This document shows positions 1 to 10,514 of a DNA stretch of 21,425 nucleotides, piece by piece. The stretch spans positions 1-21,425 of the forward strand of contig JAUCBJ010006370.1 of NCBI GenBank assembly GCA_032718475.1, written 5' to 3'. The stretch's first letter is position 1. Each line of letters begins with the position of its first letter. A model generated the notes under the pieces. The model made no database searches and had not been told where the DNA came from. It saw only the letters and a program-made list of their open reading frames with translations. The position numbers and the translations under genes were made by a program. This DNA comes from Nemertoderma westbladi (lineage: Eukaryota > Xenacoelomorpha > Nemertodermatida > Nemertodermatidae).

Positions 1-1983
1 CCCCCGTCGTCTCTCGTCCACCCATTCGACCGCCGAAGCGGGAGTCGCCAACGTTGTAGCGGGCGGACGAGGGACAACGGGCGACAAATCATGAATATTT
101 CGCTCGGGGTCCAGGACCTGAACTGTCTCCTGGGCAGTTCTACGGGGCACAGGTAGCTTAGTGCTATGCAGAGGGAATTTAGAGGTAGTTTCAGGGAGCA
201 CAGGTGTGTCTATCACCGAAGGGGTGATTTCAAGAACAGGCCTAATTATTTCAGGCTCATCTACTATAGTAGGGAGTCTTTCTATTTTAATTGTTTGGTC
301 TGTGGGTTCTGTACTACCTAAGTTGGTGTTATTTAGTTGCCTTCTAACAGCTGGAGGCAAATCAGGCAATTTCTGACGGTGGAATGTTCTTTTACGTCTG
401 CTTAGACGAGATCTATTTCCTTTGCCTTCAGTATCGGTGGTATCGCCTTCCTCAGATGATGTATATCCCTGTCTTTTGGGAGTAGATCGATTCATCATCT
501 GCATATTACTAGCTGTTAACTGTTTATTTATGCAGTCTTGATTCTCCTGAATGTTTTCCAATTCTAATTGGGTGATTTCTTCCGCCGCTCTACGTTCTGC
601 TTCTGCCACTGCCATTTCCGCTTTTCTTTTCATTTCGGCTGCTTTTCTTTTCGCTTCCGCCTCTGCCGCTGTCGCTGCCGCTTTTGCCTCTGCCGCTGCC
701 GCCTTTGCTTCTGCTGCTGTCGCTGCCGCTTTTCTTTCCATCTCGGCTGCTTTACTTTCCTCTTCGGCTGCTTTCCTTTCCGCTTCGGCAGCTGCTACTG
801 CTGCTTTCTTTCTGTCTTCTATACGTTTTTTCTTTACTTGTTCTTCTTGGACTCGTGTCAGGCGGAGTTGTTCATCAAATTTAGCCTGATTCGCAGCCCT
901 CATTTCCACATCGATGGCATCCAACACAAGCTTGGTTCCTTCACTATTAGGGCTAAGTCCCTCTAACCTTCTCCTCAACTCGTCATCACCTAAAAAACGT
1001 TGATAGTCTGACAGATAGATGTCAATGGCATCCCTCTTATGCGGTTTCTCTGCCGTCGCTTCACTTTCCACTTGGGAAAAAGTAGCGTCTGTTGATTCTC
1101 CATGGGTTGAGCGCTCCTCCAGCTGAGCTTTCCACTGAGCTGTTCCTTGAACCTGGAGACTCACCCTTTGAAACCAAGTCTTTACGGCAACTTGCAACGA
1201 CGTGTCTTGCCTTCGTTTAGAAGCCTCCTCAAAGGCCGATAATATTAGCCTGATTCGTAGAATTCTTTCTCTAACTTGATAAAGCAGTTGTCCCTGCTCT
1301 TGAGGTCCTTGTGGTTGTTGAAACAGTTGTCCTTTTACTCGCTCCATAGAGCTGAAGAATCCCTGTGCGTATCCGGCTGCGGACCTCTTCCACACAGCGG
1401 GATCTATGGTTTCTTTGGCTACTCCCATCCGATGTATGTCTTCCCAGGCAGCTTCTGATAAATCAAACGGGAGTCCGGGTCCGGGGAAGTTCCATTGCGA
1501 CTCGACAATAGACTTCAGTTCTTCACTCGTGTATCCCGCATAATTATCTTTAGTTGATCGTTGACTTCTCGCCCAATCGATCTGGTGTTCTTCCACTGCA
1601 ATCAATAACCTAGTGAGTACGGCTGCAGGAAGGATGAGAAGGGGATCCGAATAAACCGCATCCATCATCTTTGCTCCGCGTTCTGGTGTCAGTTCTACAG
1701 TATCCTCACTACTGGAGCTGTTGGGCCGTTGAGAAGTAAGTTCTTGGCTCGCGGGTTGTTGCTGTTCTGCTGCTTCTTGGTCCCGCTTGACCTGAGCTCG
1801 AGTGCCTATGATAGACCTACGATGTTGGACCAGCCTAGGTTCTGTTATTACTACAGGAGGGATGACCTTCCTCACAGTGGGAGGTGAACTGAACTTACGA
1901 CTAGACGGTTCTACGCCTCTATCTGAGTCGCAGATAGTTACATCTAATAAACTGTCTGACAGGTTCTGCTTAGTATCAGACAT
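1..1983 (-). CDS. Unidentified coiled-coil protein, 3' end beyond window (Gag-like candidate)
   Basis: Reading the minus strand in the frame of the ATG at 1981-1983 gives 661 codons with no stop down to base 1, so the C-terminus lies outside the window. The only in-frame upstream stop is at 2014-2016, and the ATG has A at -3. I do not recognise the protein. The N-terminal ~100 residues are Ser/Pro/Gln-rich and look disordered. Residues ~103-280 look globular, with several Trp (in WARSQ, WNFPGPG, AAWEDI and KTWFQR contexts). Residues ~365-485 form a long Ala/Glu/Lys/Arg heptad-like coiled coil with repeated AEAERKAAEE-type units. Beyond ~500 the chain is basic and then Pro/Thr-rich. No CCHC zinc knuckle, protease or polymerase motif is visible. 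An intron-free frame this long beside repetitive DNA fits ORF1/Gag of a retroelement, with the rest off the left edge. A lineage-specific cellular protein is equally possible. That it codes is well supported; its function is unknown. Confidence 0.72.
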   Translation of the reverse strand, partial: MSDTKQNLSDSLLDVTICDSDRGVEPSSRKFSSPPTVRKVIPPVVITEPRLVQHRRSIIGTRAQVKRDQEAAEQQQPASQELTSQRPNSSSSEDTVELTPERGAKMMDAVYSDPLLILPAAVLTRLLIAVEEHQIDWARSQRSTKDNYAGYTSEELKSIVESQWNFPGPGLPFDLSEAAWEDIHRMGVAKETIDPAVWKRSAAGYAQGFFSSMERVKGQLFQQPQGPQEQGQLLYQVRERILRIRLILSAFEEASKRRQDTSLQVAVKTWFQRVSLQVQGTAQWKAQLEERSTHGESTDATFSQVESEATAEKPHKRDAIDIYLSDYQRFLGDDELRRRLEGLSPNSEGTKLVLDAIDVEMRAANQAKFDEQLRLTRVQEEQVKKKRIEDRKKAAVAAAEAERKAAEEESKAAEMERKAAATAAEAKAAAAEAKAAATAAEAEAKRKAAEMKRKAEMAVAEAERRAAEEITQLELENIQENQDCINKQLTASNMQMMNRSTPKRQGYTSSEEGDTTDTEGKGNRSRLSRRKRTFHRQKLPDLPPAVRRQLNNTNLGSTEPTDQTIKIERLPTIVDEPEIIRPVLEITPSVIDTPVLPETTSKFPLHSTKLPVPRRTAQETVQVLDPERNIHDLSPVVPRPPATTLATPASAVEWVDERRRG

Positions 1984-2119
1984 GTTTATGGATACAGTTG
2001 AATGCCTACTGCTATATTACAGTCTAAGCAAGTCTAGCAATTCAGTATTAACTGCTAGCCTAGTAATTAATTACCGATACTGCTACTCAGTGTAGCGTGA
2101 TATATATAATATATTAGAA

Positions 2120-2363
2120 TACCGGTATGCTTATAGTATATATAACTATTATTACAGACTAGGTTTATCACAGAATACCGGTATAATTTTAGCACAAATA
2201 TATATAAATATATAATAGGCCTATCGGGAATACCGGTATACAGCTTACAGTTTTGTAGTATATATAATTATAATTCTGGACTAGAATTAATTATAAAGTA
2301 CCGGTATAGTTTCAGCCTAAATTTATAGAAATAAAGATAATAGGCCTATCGTAAATACCGGTA
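2120..2363. repeat. Array of TACCGGTA palindromes in AT-rich DNA
   Basis: Five exact TACCGGTA octamers start at 2120, 2176, 2231, 2299 and 2356, spaced 55-68 bp apart. Two of the five are directly preceded by AATAGGCCTATCG (TAGGCCTA at 2216 and 2341), so the array looks like a degenerate ~125-bp tandem unit with two octamers per unit. The spacers are TATA/AATT-rich. It lies directly upstream of the ATG of the left-edge reading frame, so it could be part of that gene's or element's 5' region. That role is inferred from position only. Confidence 0.7.
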
Positions 2364-3302
2364 TATCAATTATTTTAAATAATTGAATTTCTGAATTTTA
2401 GGGTTACTTGGTTACTTTACTTACTTTATTACCGTTTTTTGAGCAGTAATCCAACTGATATTGAGACCTAATGGTTGTATGGTAGGCCTACTATTTATAA
2501 ATCGTTAGATTTGATTTATAATATATATATACCCGTTTTAATGGGTTTTGTCAGTGTTTGAAATAAATGTTATTATTTCTGGGGGGTAATCACTACACAA
2601 AGCGGTACGCTTTCAGTGAAGTGTTACTTATAGGACACTAAAACAAATAATGCTAATTTACCTAAGTTACTTAATACTACAAATTACGTACAATTCGGGT
2701 GAGATTACAATCTCTAAATAAACACAAAAATTTACAAAAAGCACAAAATACGAATTTTTAGGGTAATTTTACAAGAAGTCTACAAACCAGCCTAACAAAG
2801 GGTTAGAATACTGGTTATTACAACGGACAGGGTACTGCGGTATTTGAAAATAATAAGTAGTAGTAAAATACACTGCGTGGTCCAGATAGGAAAATACCAC
2901 CGCCTGACGACCTATAGCCGTATCGCTATAGGTACTACGTTATGTATCACGGAGTGTTCCTACCTAGAAGTTAATAGAGCTAATCGAACGTGCCTATCAA
3001 CCACTTTACAACACAAATATAATGCCTACACTAATTACTTTCGGAAAGCACTGTACACTAAACCCTAAATTAGGTACGAGTACTTGTACAACATATAATC
3101 AGTAGTTAAATATACTTGAACAGCTAAAAGAACCACGGCATCTGCTGGAGTGACCGGTGCACAAAATCACCAGTCTTTACCTACGCCAAGCAGCCCGTGT
3201 AGTACCGGGGTTAATTTAACTATAGCGGTATGTATAACAAACACAATTATTGTAGGAACAAACTTGGGGAATGAATGTTGCGAATAATCGCATAAACTCT
3301 GA
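2364..3302. other. AT-rich non-coding stretch
   Basis: Only short, unsupported reading frames occur here, with no RNA gene or transposon end that I can recognise. A third TAGGCCTA octamer lies at 2483-2490. If the left-edge frame belongs to a retroelement, its leader or LTR should lie around here. No second LTR copy is in the window to confirm that, and I saw no convincing primer-binding site. Confidence 0.5.
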
Positions 3303-3880
3303 ATAATAAATATTACGCTACGCGTACAAACCACTCAAACAAAATGCAGACCAAACACTGACAGACTACTATCAAGCCTAAATAAACTACAGGACATGCA
3401 GACTCCGAAATGATTAGGTAGTATGCGTTCTAACCCAGTAGTACGACTTATTCTTTAGTTGGGGGTTTACCTTACAGCATTGGCTGCCCCTACTTCCTAA
3501 CCGTTCTTTATCGGACAGAGGCTCTACACACAATGCAATCCGTTCAGACCTAATAACAGCCAGACAACTATCCAGCCTACAAATTATCTAAGTAAATATT
3601 ATACGCTACCTGTACAGACTACACAAACAAAGTACAGACTAAACGATGGCAGACTACTCTCAAGCCTAAATAAACTACAGGACATGCAGACTCCGAAATG
3701 ATTAGGTAGTATGCGTTCTAACCCAGTAGTACGACTTATTCTTTAGATGGGGGTTTACCTTACAGCATTGGCTGCCCCAGCCCCTACTTCCTAACCGTTC
3801 TTTATCGGACAGGTGATCTACATACACTGCAATCCGTTCAGACTTAACAGCAATCAGACAACAGCCCAGCCTACAAATTG
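3303..3880. repeat. Tandem duplication, two copies of ~288 bp
   Basis: Copy 1 (about 3303-3590) and copy 2 (about 3591-3880) align end to end. Both begin with an AAATATTA..CGCTAC segment and end with CAGCCTACAAATT. The central ~130 bp, from CAAGCCTAAATAAACTACAG to GGCTGCCCC, is almost identical. The outer parts differ by scattered substitutions and small indels, for example a CAGCCC insertion after GGCTGCCC in copy 2. No reading frame is conserved across both copies. Confidence 0.85.
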
Positions 3881-4564
3881 TCTGTACAATATGATCAGGC
3901 TTACACGCCTTCTGTTCAATACTGGCCTACAAATAAATAAAACTGACAGAAATAAGTAAACTCCAAAAGAAACAAGGGGTGTACAGTCCCTAATCTCTTA
4001 AACAGCCTACCGGTATATTATTATTATTATTAAGTTTATTGACGATAAAAATTACCAGTAAATAGCCACAAGCAACTGACAAGAAGAGACGTAACAACGG
4101 AAAACAATGTAACAAAAACAAACAAAACAATAGCCAAATGGACGGATAATATTAAAATGACAGTACATTAACCGACAGGCAAAATACCGGGACAAATATA
4201 AGCTTTAATTAATTTGTGTGAAATTGGGCAGTGGGCTATGAGTCGCAACAATCGTCCAAGAAAATAATATTTAAACAAAGGCTCAAACGCGTATTTAAGT
4301 ATGATTAATACTACCTAATATATATATATATATACAAATAAATAATTTAATAAGTTAATTACACGGAGATATGTTTTAAATTATTTCAAGTGTGTTCAAG
4401 CATCTAACTAAGAATGAACCGCACTCCTCCAAGCGGTTGGAATCAAAAAAGGTCGTAAAAGAGTTGAAATTAAGGGACGGGTGAGCCGAACGAAGCTCAT
4501 CCAAAAGCGGACAGTAATCAATACAATAATCAAATCGAATAATACTAATGTACTTATACGGGAA
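3881..4564. other. AT-rich non-coding stretch with a short (TA)n run
   Basis: No gene is visible. It holds a TACCGGTA octamer at 4008-4015, a short TTA run just after it, and a TA dinucleotide run at about 4319-4335. Confidence 0.5.
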
Positions 4565-4702
4565 GTACCGGTTAGGACAGTTAGGCCTACGGACCTACAG
4601 AAGTACCGGTTCTGGCAGTTGGACCTACGGACCTACGGCAGTACCGGTTCTGGCAGTTGGGCCTACTGACCTACAGATGTACCGTTCAGGTTTACCGGTT
4701 GA
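4565..4702. repeat. 38-bp tandem repeat, about 3.5 copies
   Basis: Copies starting GTACCGGTT or GTACCGTT lie at 4565, 4603, 4641 and 4679, with a constant 38-bp period. The shared core is GTACCGGTTCTGGCAGTTG followed by a doubled GACCTAC. The fourth copy is partial and diverged. Two short plus-strand reading frames cross the array only because the repeat lacks stops, so I do not call a gene. Confidence 0.88.
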
Positions 4703-6200
4703 CCGGTACTTTCAACTTTATTGCTTACTGCAATAAAGAAGCGATATCCGTTATTGTTCGCGCTTTCAGACCTTTGGCAGTTTAACCCGCCAAATTAGGA
4801 TGTCTTCTAGATAATAAATCACTTTTAGCCTATGACAAGTATTTAATTCACTACACTAGTCGAAACCAATCTGTGCGCGATCATTCACCCGCTGGATATA
4901 CCCGGGAGATTGGGTTCGACGGCTTAATCTTATTGCTATGTAAGCTTAATGTATTATTCGACTGACAGTATTATATAATCTCTGACAATATTATTCACCT
5001 TCGGGGAATATTAACAGTTCCTTTAGGACGTGGCGCTCTATCTATATAAACAGAGTTATGACTTAAACTACTCACAACGATATGGCTTAGTTATAATTCA
5101 CATATATGGCGCATTCTTTAGGAAATGCTTCGTTATCAGACTCACTCATACACAATGCTGCACAATACTGCACACTGATCTGCCGATCTTCACTGATTTT
5201 AGCCACATATAAAAGGAACACGGACCGACTCATGTAGGGTCTATCAAATAACATTAGATTCACTTCAAACCACTTTAACATAAGTCACAATCGTTATATG
5301 TAACCTTTCTCTCTTACCTTCGGTATATCAAGAATATTGGGTTTTCGGGGTTATTTATCGTTATTCCAAATATAATAATTCCTCAACCATATTATGAAGA
5401 ACCGACAGTAAATAGCAGTATAACAATATAAAAGTATGCACCAGTGTGGTACATGCAGATTTGGTTTGTTTAGTTGAGTTGCACAGTGATTCAGTGTGAT
5501 AACGGATATATGTCCTTATAATTAAGTCTACTAGTGTTAGGCTAAAAACAGAAAAGCACAAAATATTTCCAAGCCGCTCTCTCCTGGCTCAGGACAGAAT
5601 GTAAACACTGCACATAAAGCATTGCCTGATTTCTATGAAATTTCTCTACAAGAGCCATAAAAATGCTCTGATTGGCTGACTGAACTGAGAGATGCCGTAG
5701 AACAAAGAAAATCAACACGTATGAATATCAGCTGTTAACCGTCGTCATAGTAACTACTGTTCAAGAGTAGCTATCACCTTTTGCGTCACGGAATTGCCAT
5801 AGAATCATCAACTATGCCTTTCACAGTACACATAAGGAGGAAATAGCTCTTAGATCCTCTAAAAAACACCGATACAGCAATAATACGGTCTCTTACACCT
5901 ATTAAATCAACTACAGAGTATTTTAATGTAAAAGATAATAAAAATAACGGGGCAATTCAGCAAAGGCTTTTACAGTGTCTGGGACACAAATAGTGAAAAA
6001 TTTTATACAGGCTTTACTCAGTTCAAGTCTGAGACGACAAACACTTATTTGAGAAAGCAGGTCAGGCGATGTAACTACTGGGACATTTTCCGACAAAGTG
6101 TAACAATCACATCTTTGTCAACTGTTTTATGCTTATATAAATATCCATTTGTTATCTCGAACATGGCCATAGTTAATTCCCTTAAATTAATGTAGATGAT
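4703..6200. other. Non-coding stretch, no gene recognised
   Basis: Small frames of up to 66 codons on both strands show no protein-like composition or motif. A TATAAAAGG box occurs at about 5208-5216 on the plus strand, but no gene follows it. I found no paired inverted repeats with target duplications here. Confidence 0.5.
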
Positions 6201-6207
6201 ACATACC

Positions 6208-7018
6208 CACCCAGGCCACTTTAATTTGTAGAATTTTTAAGAATCTAGAAATTAGCTAGAAAATAAGATTGCGGAGCACTAGAAAATAAGGGTACAAAAA
6301 ATAAGGTTATTAGCTACGGGAACTTCAGCACTTTCACTAAACATTTACGCCAAAAATGACAAACAGGGTGTAGCTGAACTCGACATCTGATAACATTTTA
6401 GCCCTCAATTATAATAATAGTTTTGTAAAACACCCCCTATTCTGAACCGAAGACAAAAAATACGATTTTATATTCTAAACTCCAACTCAAGTGACGTGTA
6501 CATGGCATCCAGCTGTTAAACGAACTAATCATTGCTCACAGACACAGAGACAGCTCCGATCTTGATCCACACGTGGTTGACTCGTGTGTGGTCCAGTTTT
6601 GCACTAATTCGAAGTAAGTTGCTTCAGTTTAGTCAGGTGTTAGGAATACGGTTGAAGAATTTAATTCAATGCAGTATTTACAACTTAGTTAACTACGGAT
6701 TAGGTTAGTTGAAGGTTGAAGCGGTGCACAGTGCCACAGTTTCCCTCTAGAGGCGTGCTTGCATTCGCAACAGTTAGAAAAACTTTTAATACTAAATATA
6801 AAAAAAACCTCAAATTTCAAGTAGGCTTGAGTGTTTTTGTATATTTGTCTGTTTGTTGGAACTTATAATACATTCATTCGATGCTAATTACAAGTTTATT
6901 AAGCGTTTTTAAGAAGAATATAGGGGCTATAAATTTACCTATAAATTTAGATTTTGGAGGATTAGAAATTAGCTTAATTTGTTTATTTTCTAGATTCTAC
7001 ATATTAAAGTGGCCTGTA
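6208..7018. mobile_element. Degraded non-autonomous inverted-repeat transposon (probable)
   Basis: The left end CAGGCCACTTTAATTTGTAG (from 6212) is matched in reverse complement by the right end near 6995-7016, with one difference over the first 22 bp. Similarity resumes further in around CTAGAAAATAA. Just outside the ends the 7-mer ACATACC occurs at 6201-6207 and 7019-7025, consistent with a target duplication. A 2-3 nt length difference at the tips makes the exact boundary uncertain. The ~811-bp body has no transposase. CAG-type tips and a ~7-8 bp duplication suggest hAT, but this is tentative. Confidence 0.5.
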
Positions 7019-7093
7019 ACATACCGAACCAAAGCATATTACTTCCGCATGTATTTAACAATGCACTATACGGCAGTTTGAAAACATCTCTAG

Positions 7094-7166
7094 AAAATTA
7101 TGGGGGGGGGGGGTATCTGCAAGATACGTAAAAATTATGGGGGGGGGGGTATCTGCAAGATACGTA
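7094..7166. repeat. 37-bp tandem duplication containing poly-G runs
   Basis: Two copies of AAAATTAT + G-run + TATCTGCAAGATACGTA lie at 7094-7130 and 7131-7166. The G-runs are 12 nt (7102-7113) and 11 nt (7139-7149). Within each unit, GTATCT and AGATAC flank GCA as a 6-bp stem hairpin. A partial third unit (AATTATGGGTAT) follows. The unequal runs suggest slippage. Confidence 0.88.
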
Positions 7167-9461
7167 CATGAATTATGGGTATGGCTTATTAAAACTTTTA
7201 ATTTTAATTGATTTAAGCCTAAATATCAATATGGCACAAATCGCATTGAGTTAAAAATATTCATAAGCCATCTGGTTACAAACAAAACTCCAGAGTCCGT
7301 ATAATATAAACCAACACATAAACGTTAACTTTAATAGCAGATTGTTTTCCATTGTGCATATTAATAAAGTAGAACAACAAAGAAACTGCATCATAAATAC
7401 TTAAATTAACAACAACTGTTGATGAAATACCAAACGAAAAGCACATTGGTGTATTCAACATGCGATATCTGAACATTTAACAAACAAGAGTTGGGGGGCA
7501 CATCAAAAACCATATGATATTCAGTATAAAGCAAGTCCATATTTTTCATTGGATCCAGCGTGAAATACGGTGTTACTTTATTTAATCGAATATTACTTTT
7601 CATCCGGTATATATTTATGTATGAAGCTAATTTAACATTTCAGACGTAGCATTACTGTGGTAATCGCATAATAATAATAACATTTAAAATTTCATATATT
7701 TTTCTAATATAAAACAGGCCATTGTAAAAAGGAACTAATTACCTTCCCCACATTTAGTCACCATTAAAAAAGGAGACTTTACAGATTACAAACACATCTG
7801 CTCTATCTTCATTTTTAGAAACATGCATTAGATTATTAATTTGCGTAAAAGTTTATGGCAATTAAATACCTCTCTGATTAATTTTGTTTTCTTTCAGTTC
7901 CGCGTTTTTTTTGCACCCTTCTCCACGTTATATATATAGACTGTGTTAGAGTATACTTAACACAGATATTACTGCATTAAGCCACCCTGTGACCAGCTGT
8001 TTATGGTTTACAGTGGGTACCAACTACTAGGAGCGAGTTCCTAACGATAATATTTTAATATTAATGATATTAATTAAGGAGTAAAAGTTACTTTGAATTA
8101 TGAAAAGGAAGTTGATGGTTATCTATCTACCATCATTAAAGTTACACAGAAGATGAAAGTTCAAAGTATCCCATTTTCCAATTCAGAATATATCAGTTCA
8201 CTTCACAGTACCGGTATTCTAAAGTAGAAAGGAGAAGACAGGGGAAATATAACAATACAAAAAAACAAGTAGAAATAACACAAATAAGAAATACTAAATA
8301 AATAGCACTTTTACGGACTTTCATAGAGAAAATGAAGAATGACATGAAAGGTAGAAAATTGAAACCGTTAACAACAAAGAAAATATATAAACATTACAAA
8401 TATATAGTTTGTGAAAACAGAAAGGACAATAAAGTAAACACTGAATGATAATCAATAAGAACAGATGAATAAATAACGACACAAAACAATGTTTGAGTGT
8501 ATAAATCAAAAGTAAATGCTGAGAGATAAACCTAATTACTGAAGGTGATAAAAGATGATCTTATATTTTGTATAGTTTGTTGTTATTTATATAGTTTTTC
8601 TAGAATATATAATTTGTATTCAATATATTCAGTGAGCAGCAAATGGGAGAGGAATAAGTGCAGTAATACAAAAATATTTAGCTCACTAATATTCTAGCTT
8701 TAAGGTAATAAATGATAAAATGATTCAATTAACATGGAAAGCAATATAAATATAATTTAGTAATGAATCGGTCCAACACTTGCGAACGTGTTAGAAAATA
8801 ATTTTTTTTTTCTTAAATTAATATCCCTTTAGGGGACCCGGTAGTAAATCTATTCGAAAATTGAAATAAAACCCAACAACGGTGTATTTGTAGAAAAAAA
8901 TCAATAAACAACGTAAAGGACAGGATGGATATCCTGTACCGCAGCAAAACATGGCCAGGCGTTTAATTACCGTGAACTTTATTTAAATTTTAAAAAATTT
9001 AATTGGAATTAGTTATATAGTTACATAAGATGGGTAACTGACGGATTACGGGTATGAAATTACTATTAAACCGTATTTCGACATCAAAAATCTGGTCAAC
9101 TATTAATTAATAATGCCAACTTTATGATCACAAAATGCCAGCGGAGTAAGTATTAATAGCTTCCAAGATTCGGATAACATGCGTCATTGATAAATTATTA
9201 TTATTAGCTTAATTAATAAATTATTATTAATTGTAATTAATTATTAATTAACTTTTTTATGTAGCAGTCTTAATGACAGCAGCCCAAGGAAGAGTCTTAT
9301 GAAAAATAATAACATACCAAAAATAAAAATGTATAACTTGTTCTATTGACTTTCGTTTATTGTTTGGGTTAGAACATGGCGCTGTGACCTGCTCCTTTCT
9401 ATTAAATGATAGTTTAACATTGCAAGTGAGACGATATATTAATTCGCTGAGATCGGATCTA
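7167..9461. other. AT-rich non-coding stretch
   Basis: Stop-rich in all frames, with no recognisable gene or RNA. Minor items are a TACCGGTA octamer at 8209-8216, a small hairpin ACAGGAT-GGAT-ATCCTGT at 8921-8938, and AATTA-rich low-complexity DNA around 9190-9255. Confidence 0.5.
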
Positions 9462-9485
9462 CCCCCCCCCCCCCCCCCCCCCCCC
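9462..9485. repeat. Uninterrupted 24-nt poly-C run
   Basis: Bases 9462-9485 are all C, flanked by GGATCTA and TCGAC. The run creates spurious poly-Pro (plus) and poly-Gly (minus) frames that are not genes. Such runs are prone to slippage and miscounting, so the length is approximate. Confidence 0.95.
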
Positions 9486-10514
9486 TCGACATTTAACGAA
9501 CACATTATTACAATTACATACACTACAAACAAAGTGAATCTTGCATGGAGGCCCGGCCATCCTGACCACACAATATGCATAACTGAAATGAAACATTCAT
9601 TAACCGAAAATAAAATAGCATTTATAGGACATTCCATTCACATAAAACGAATTCCATTATAAATACGTTGAGAACTTGAAATCAAATTATAATCCACAAA
9701 CAACAAAACTTATCAGATAAATAAATTGAGAATATATTATTTTGTATTATGTTACTCGCGCTGCCTTCCCAAAGAATAATTCATATATATATAAATATAT
9801 ATATATATGGTAACTCGCCAAATGTCATGAAATTAGGGAAAATTACTATCGAAATTATTTAACCGATTTTTTTTCGGAATTCTAAATTCTCATTGTAAAC
9901 TCTTAATTCGCGAAGTTAACGTGTGTGTTCCAGACTCTAGTTTATTATAATATATTGAGATATATTTTGGGAAAAGTGTCCATGAGACCCAGTTTATAGT
10001 TAAAATGCCTCTTCAATTGTATATATATTTATTTATTACAAGTTTTGGCTTTGATGTAACACAACTGTAAAACTAAGTGATAAATAATATCAGAACGTTT
10101 CGTTAAACTAACAAATATTCTAGAGCCACGTGTACCACCTATAGTTTAGATTACCCGATACATAATTTTAGTAAGAAAACAATAAACTAGGATATAAATG
10201 AACCTCAAACCTAACAAACTATTTCATGAGAATTGGCTTTAAAGGCAAAGCACCAAGGAAAGCACCAAGTATGCGATCTCCAAAACAATATCGGGGTAGT
10301 GTAACTCAGCTACTGTAAAGGTAACTTAGAAAAAAGGCGATAAAACAACAATAATTGGTAGAAAATAAAGTAACAGATAAATAAACCAGGGAGTTACGGG
10401 AATGTTATGGAGTCAAACACTTAAATTGAATTAATATTAATAATATAATTGTAATAATGAAACCCAAATCCCAACCATCACCTAAAGGAACACGGAATAT
10501 TAATTAAAATCATT
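9486..10514. other. Non-coding stretch 3' of TEX2, includes its probable 3' UTR
   Basis: No reading frame of interest. An AT dinucleotide-rich run lies at about 9783-9808. The portion next to 10514 is directly downstream of the TEX2 stop codon on the minus strand and should contain its 3' UTR. Confidence 0.5.
10028..10037 (-). promoter_or_regulatory. Candidate polyadenylation signal for TEX2
   Basis: TTTATTTATT on the plus strand reads as overlapping AATAAA hexamers on the minus strand. It lies about 480 bp past the TEX2 stop, and I saw no canonical AATAAA or ATTAAA closer to it. In AT-rich DNA such hexamers occur by chance, so this is a guess from position. Confidence 0.35.

Noticed and set aside
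551-966. Plus-strand Ala/Ser- and Phe/Cys-rich frames
   Set aside because: They are the antisense of the Ala/Glu/Lys coiled coil encoded on the minus strand.
4895-4925. GGGTTCGAC resembling a tRNA T-loop
   Set aside because: No matching D-arm, anticodon arm or acceptor stem could be placed around it, and no CCA-proximal pairing.
5206-5216. TATAAAAGG box on the plus strand
   Set aside because: A good TATA match but no gene, reading frame or transcript signal follows it.
2014-5600. A long terminal repeat for the left-edge frame
   Set aside because: Expected if the frame is a Gag, but no second copy is in the window and no convincing primer-binding site was seen.
9257-9662. Opposed frames with poly-Gly and poly-Pro
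   Set aside because: Created by the 24-nt C-run. No protein-like sequence on either side.
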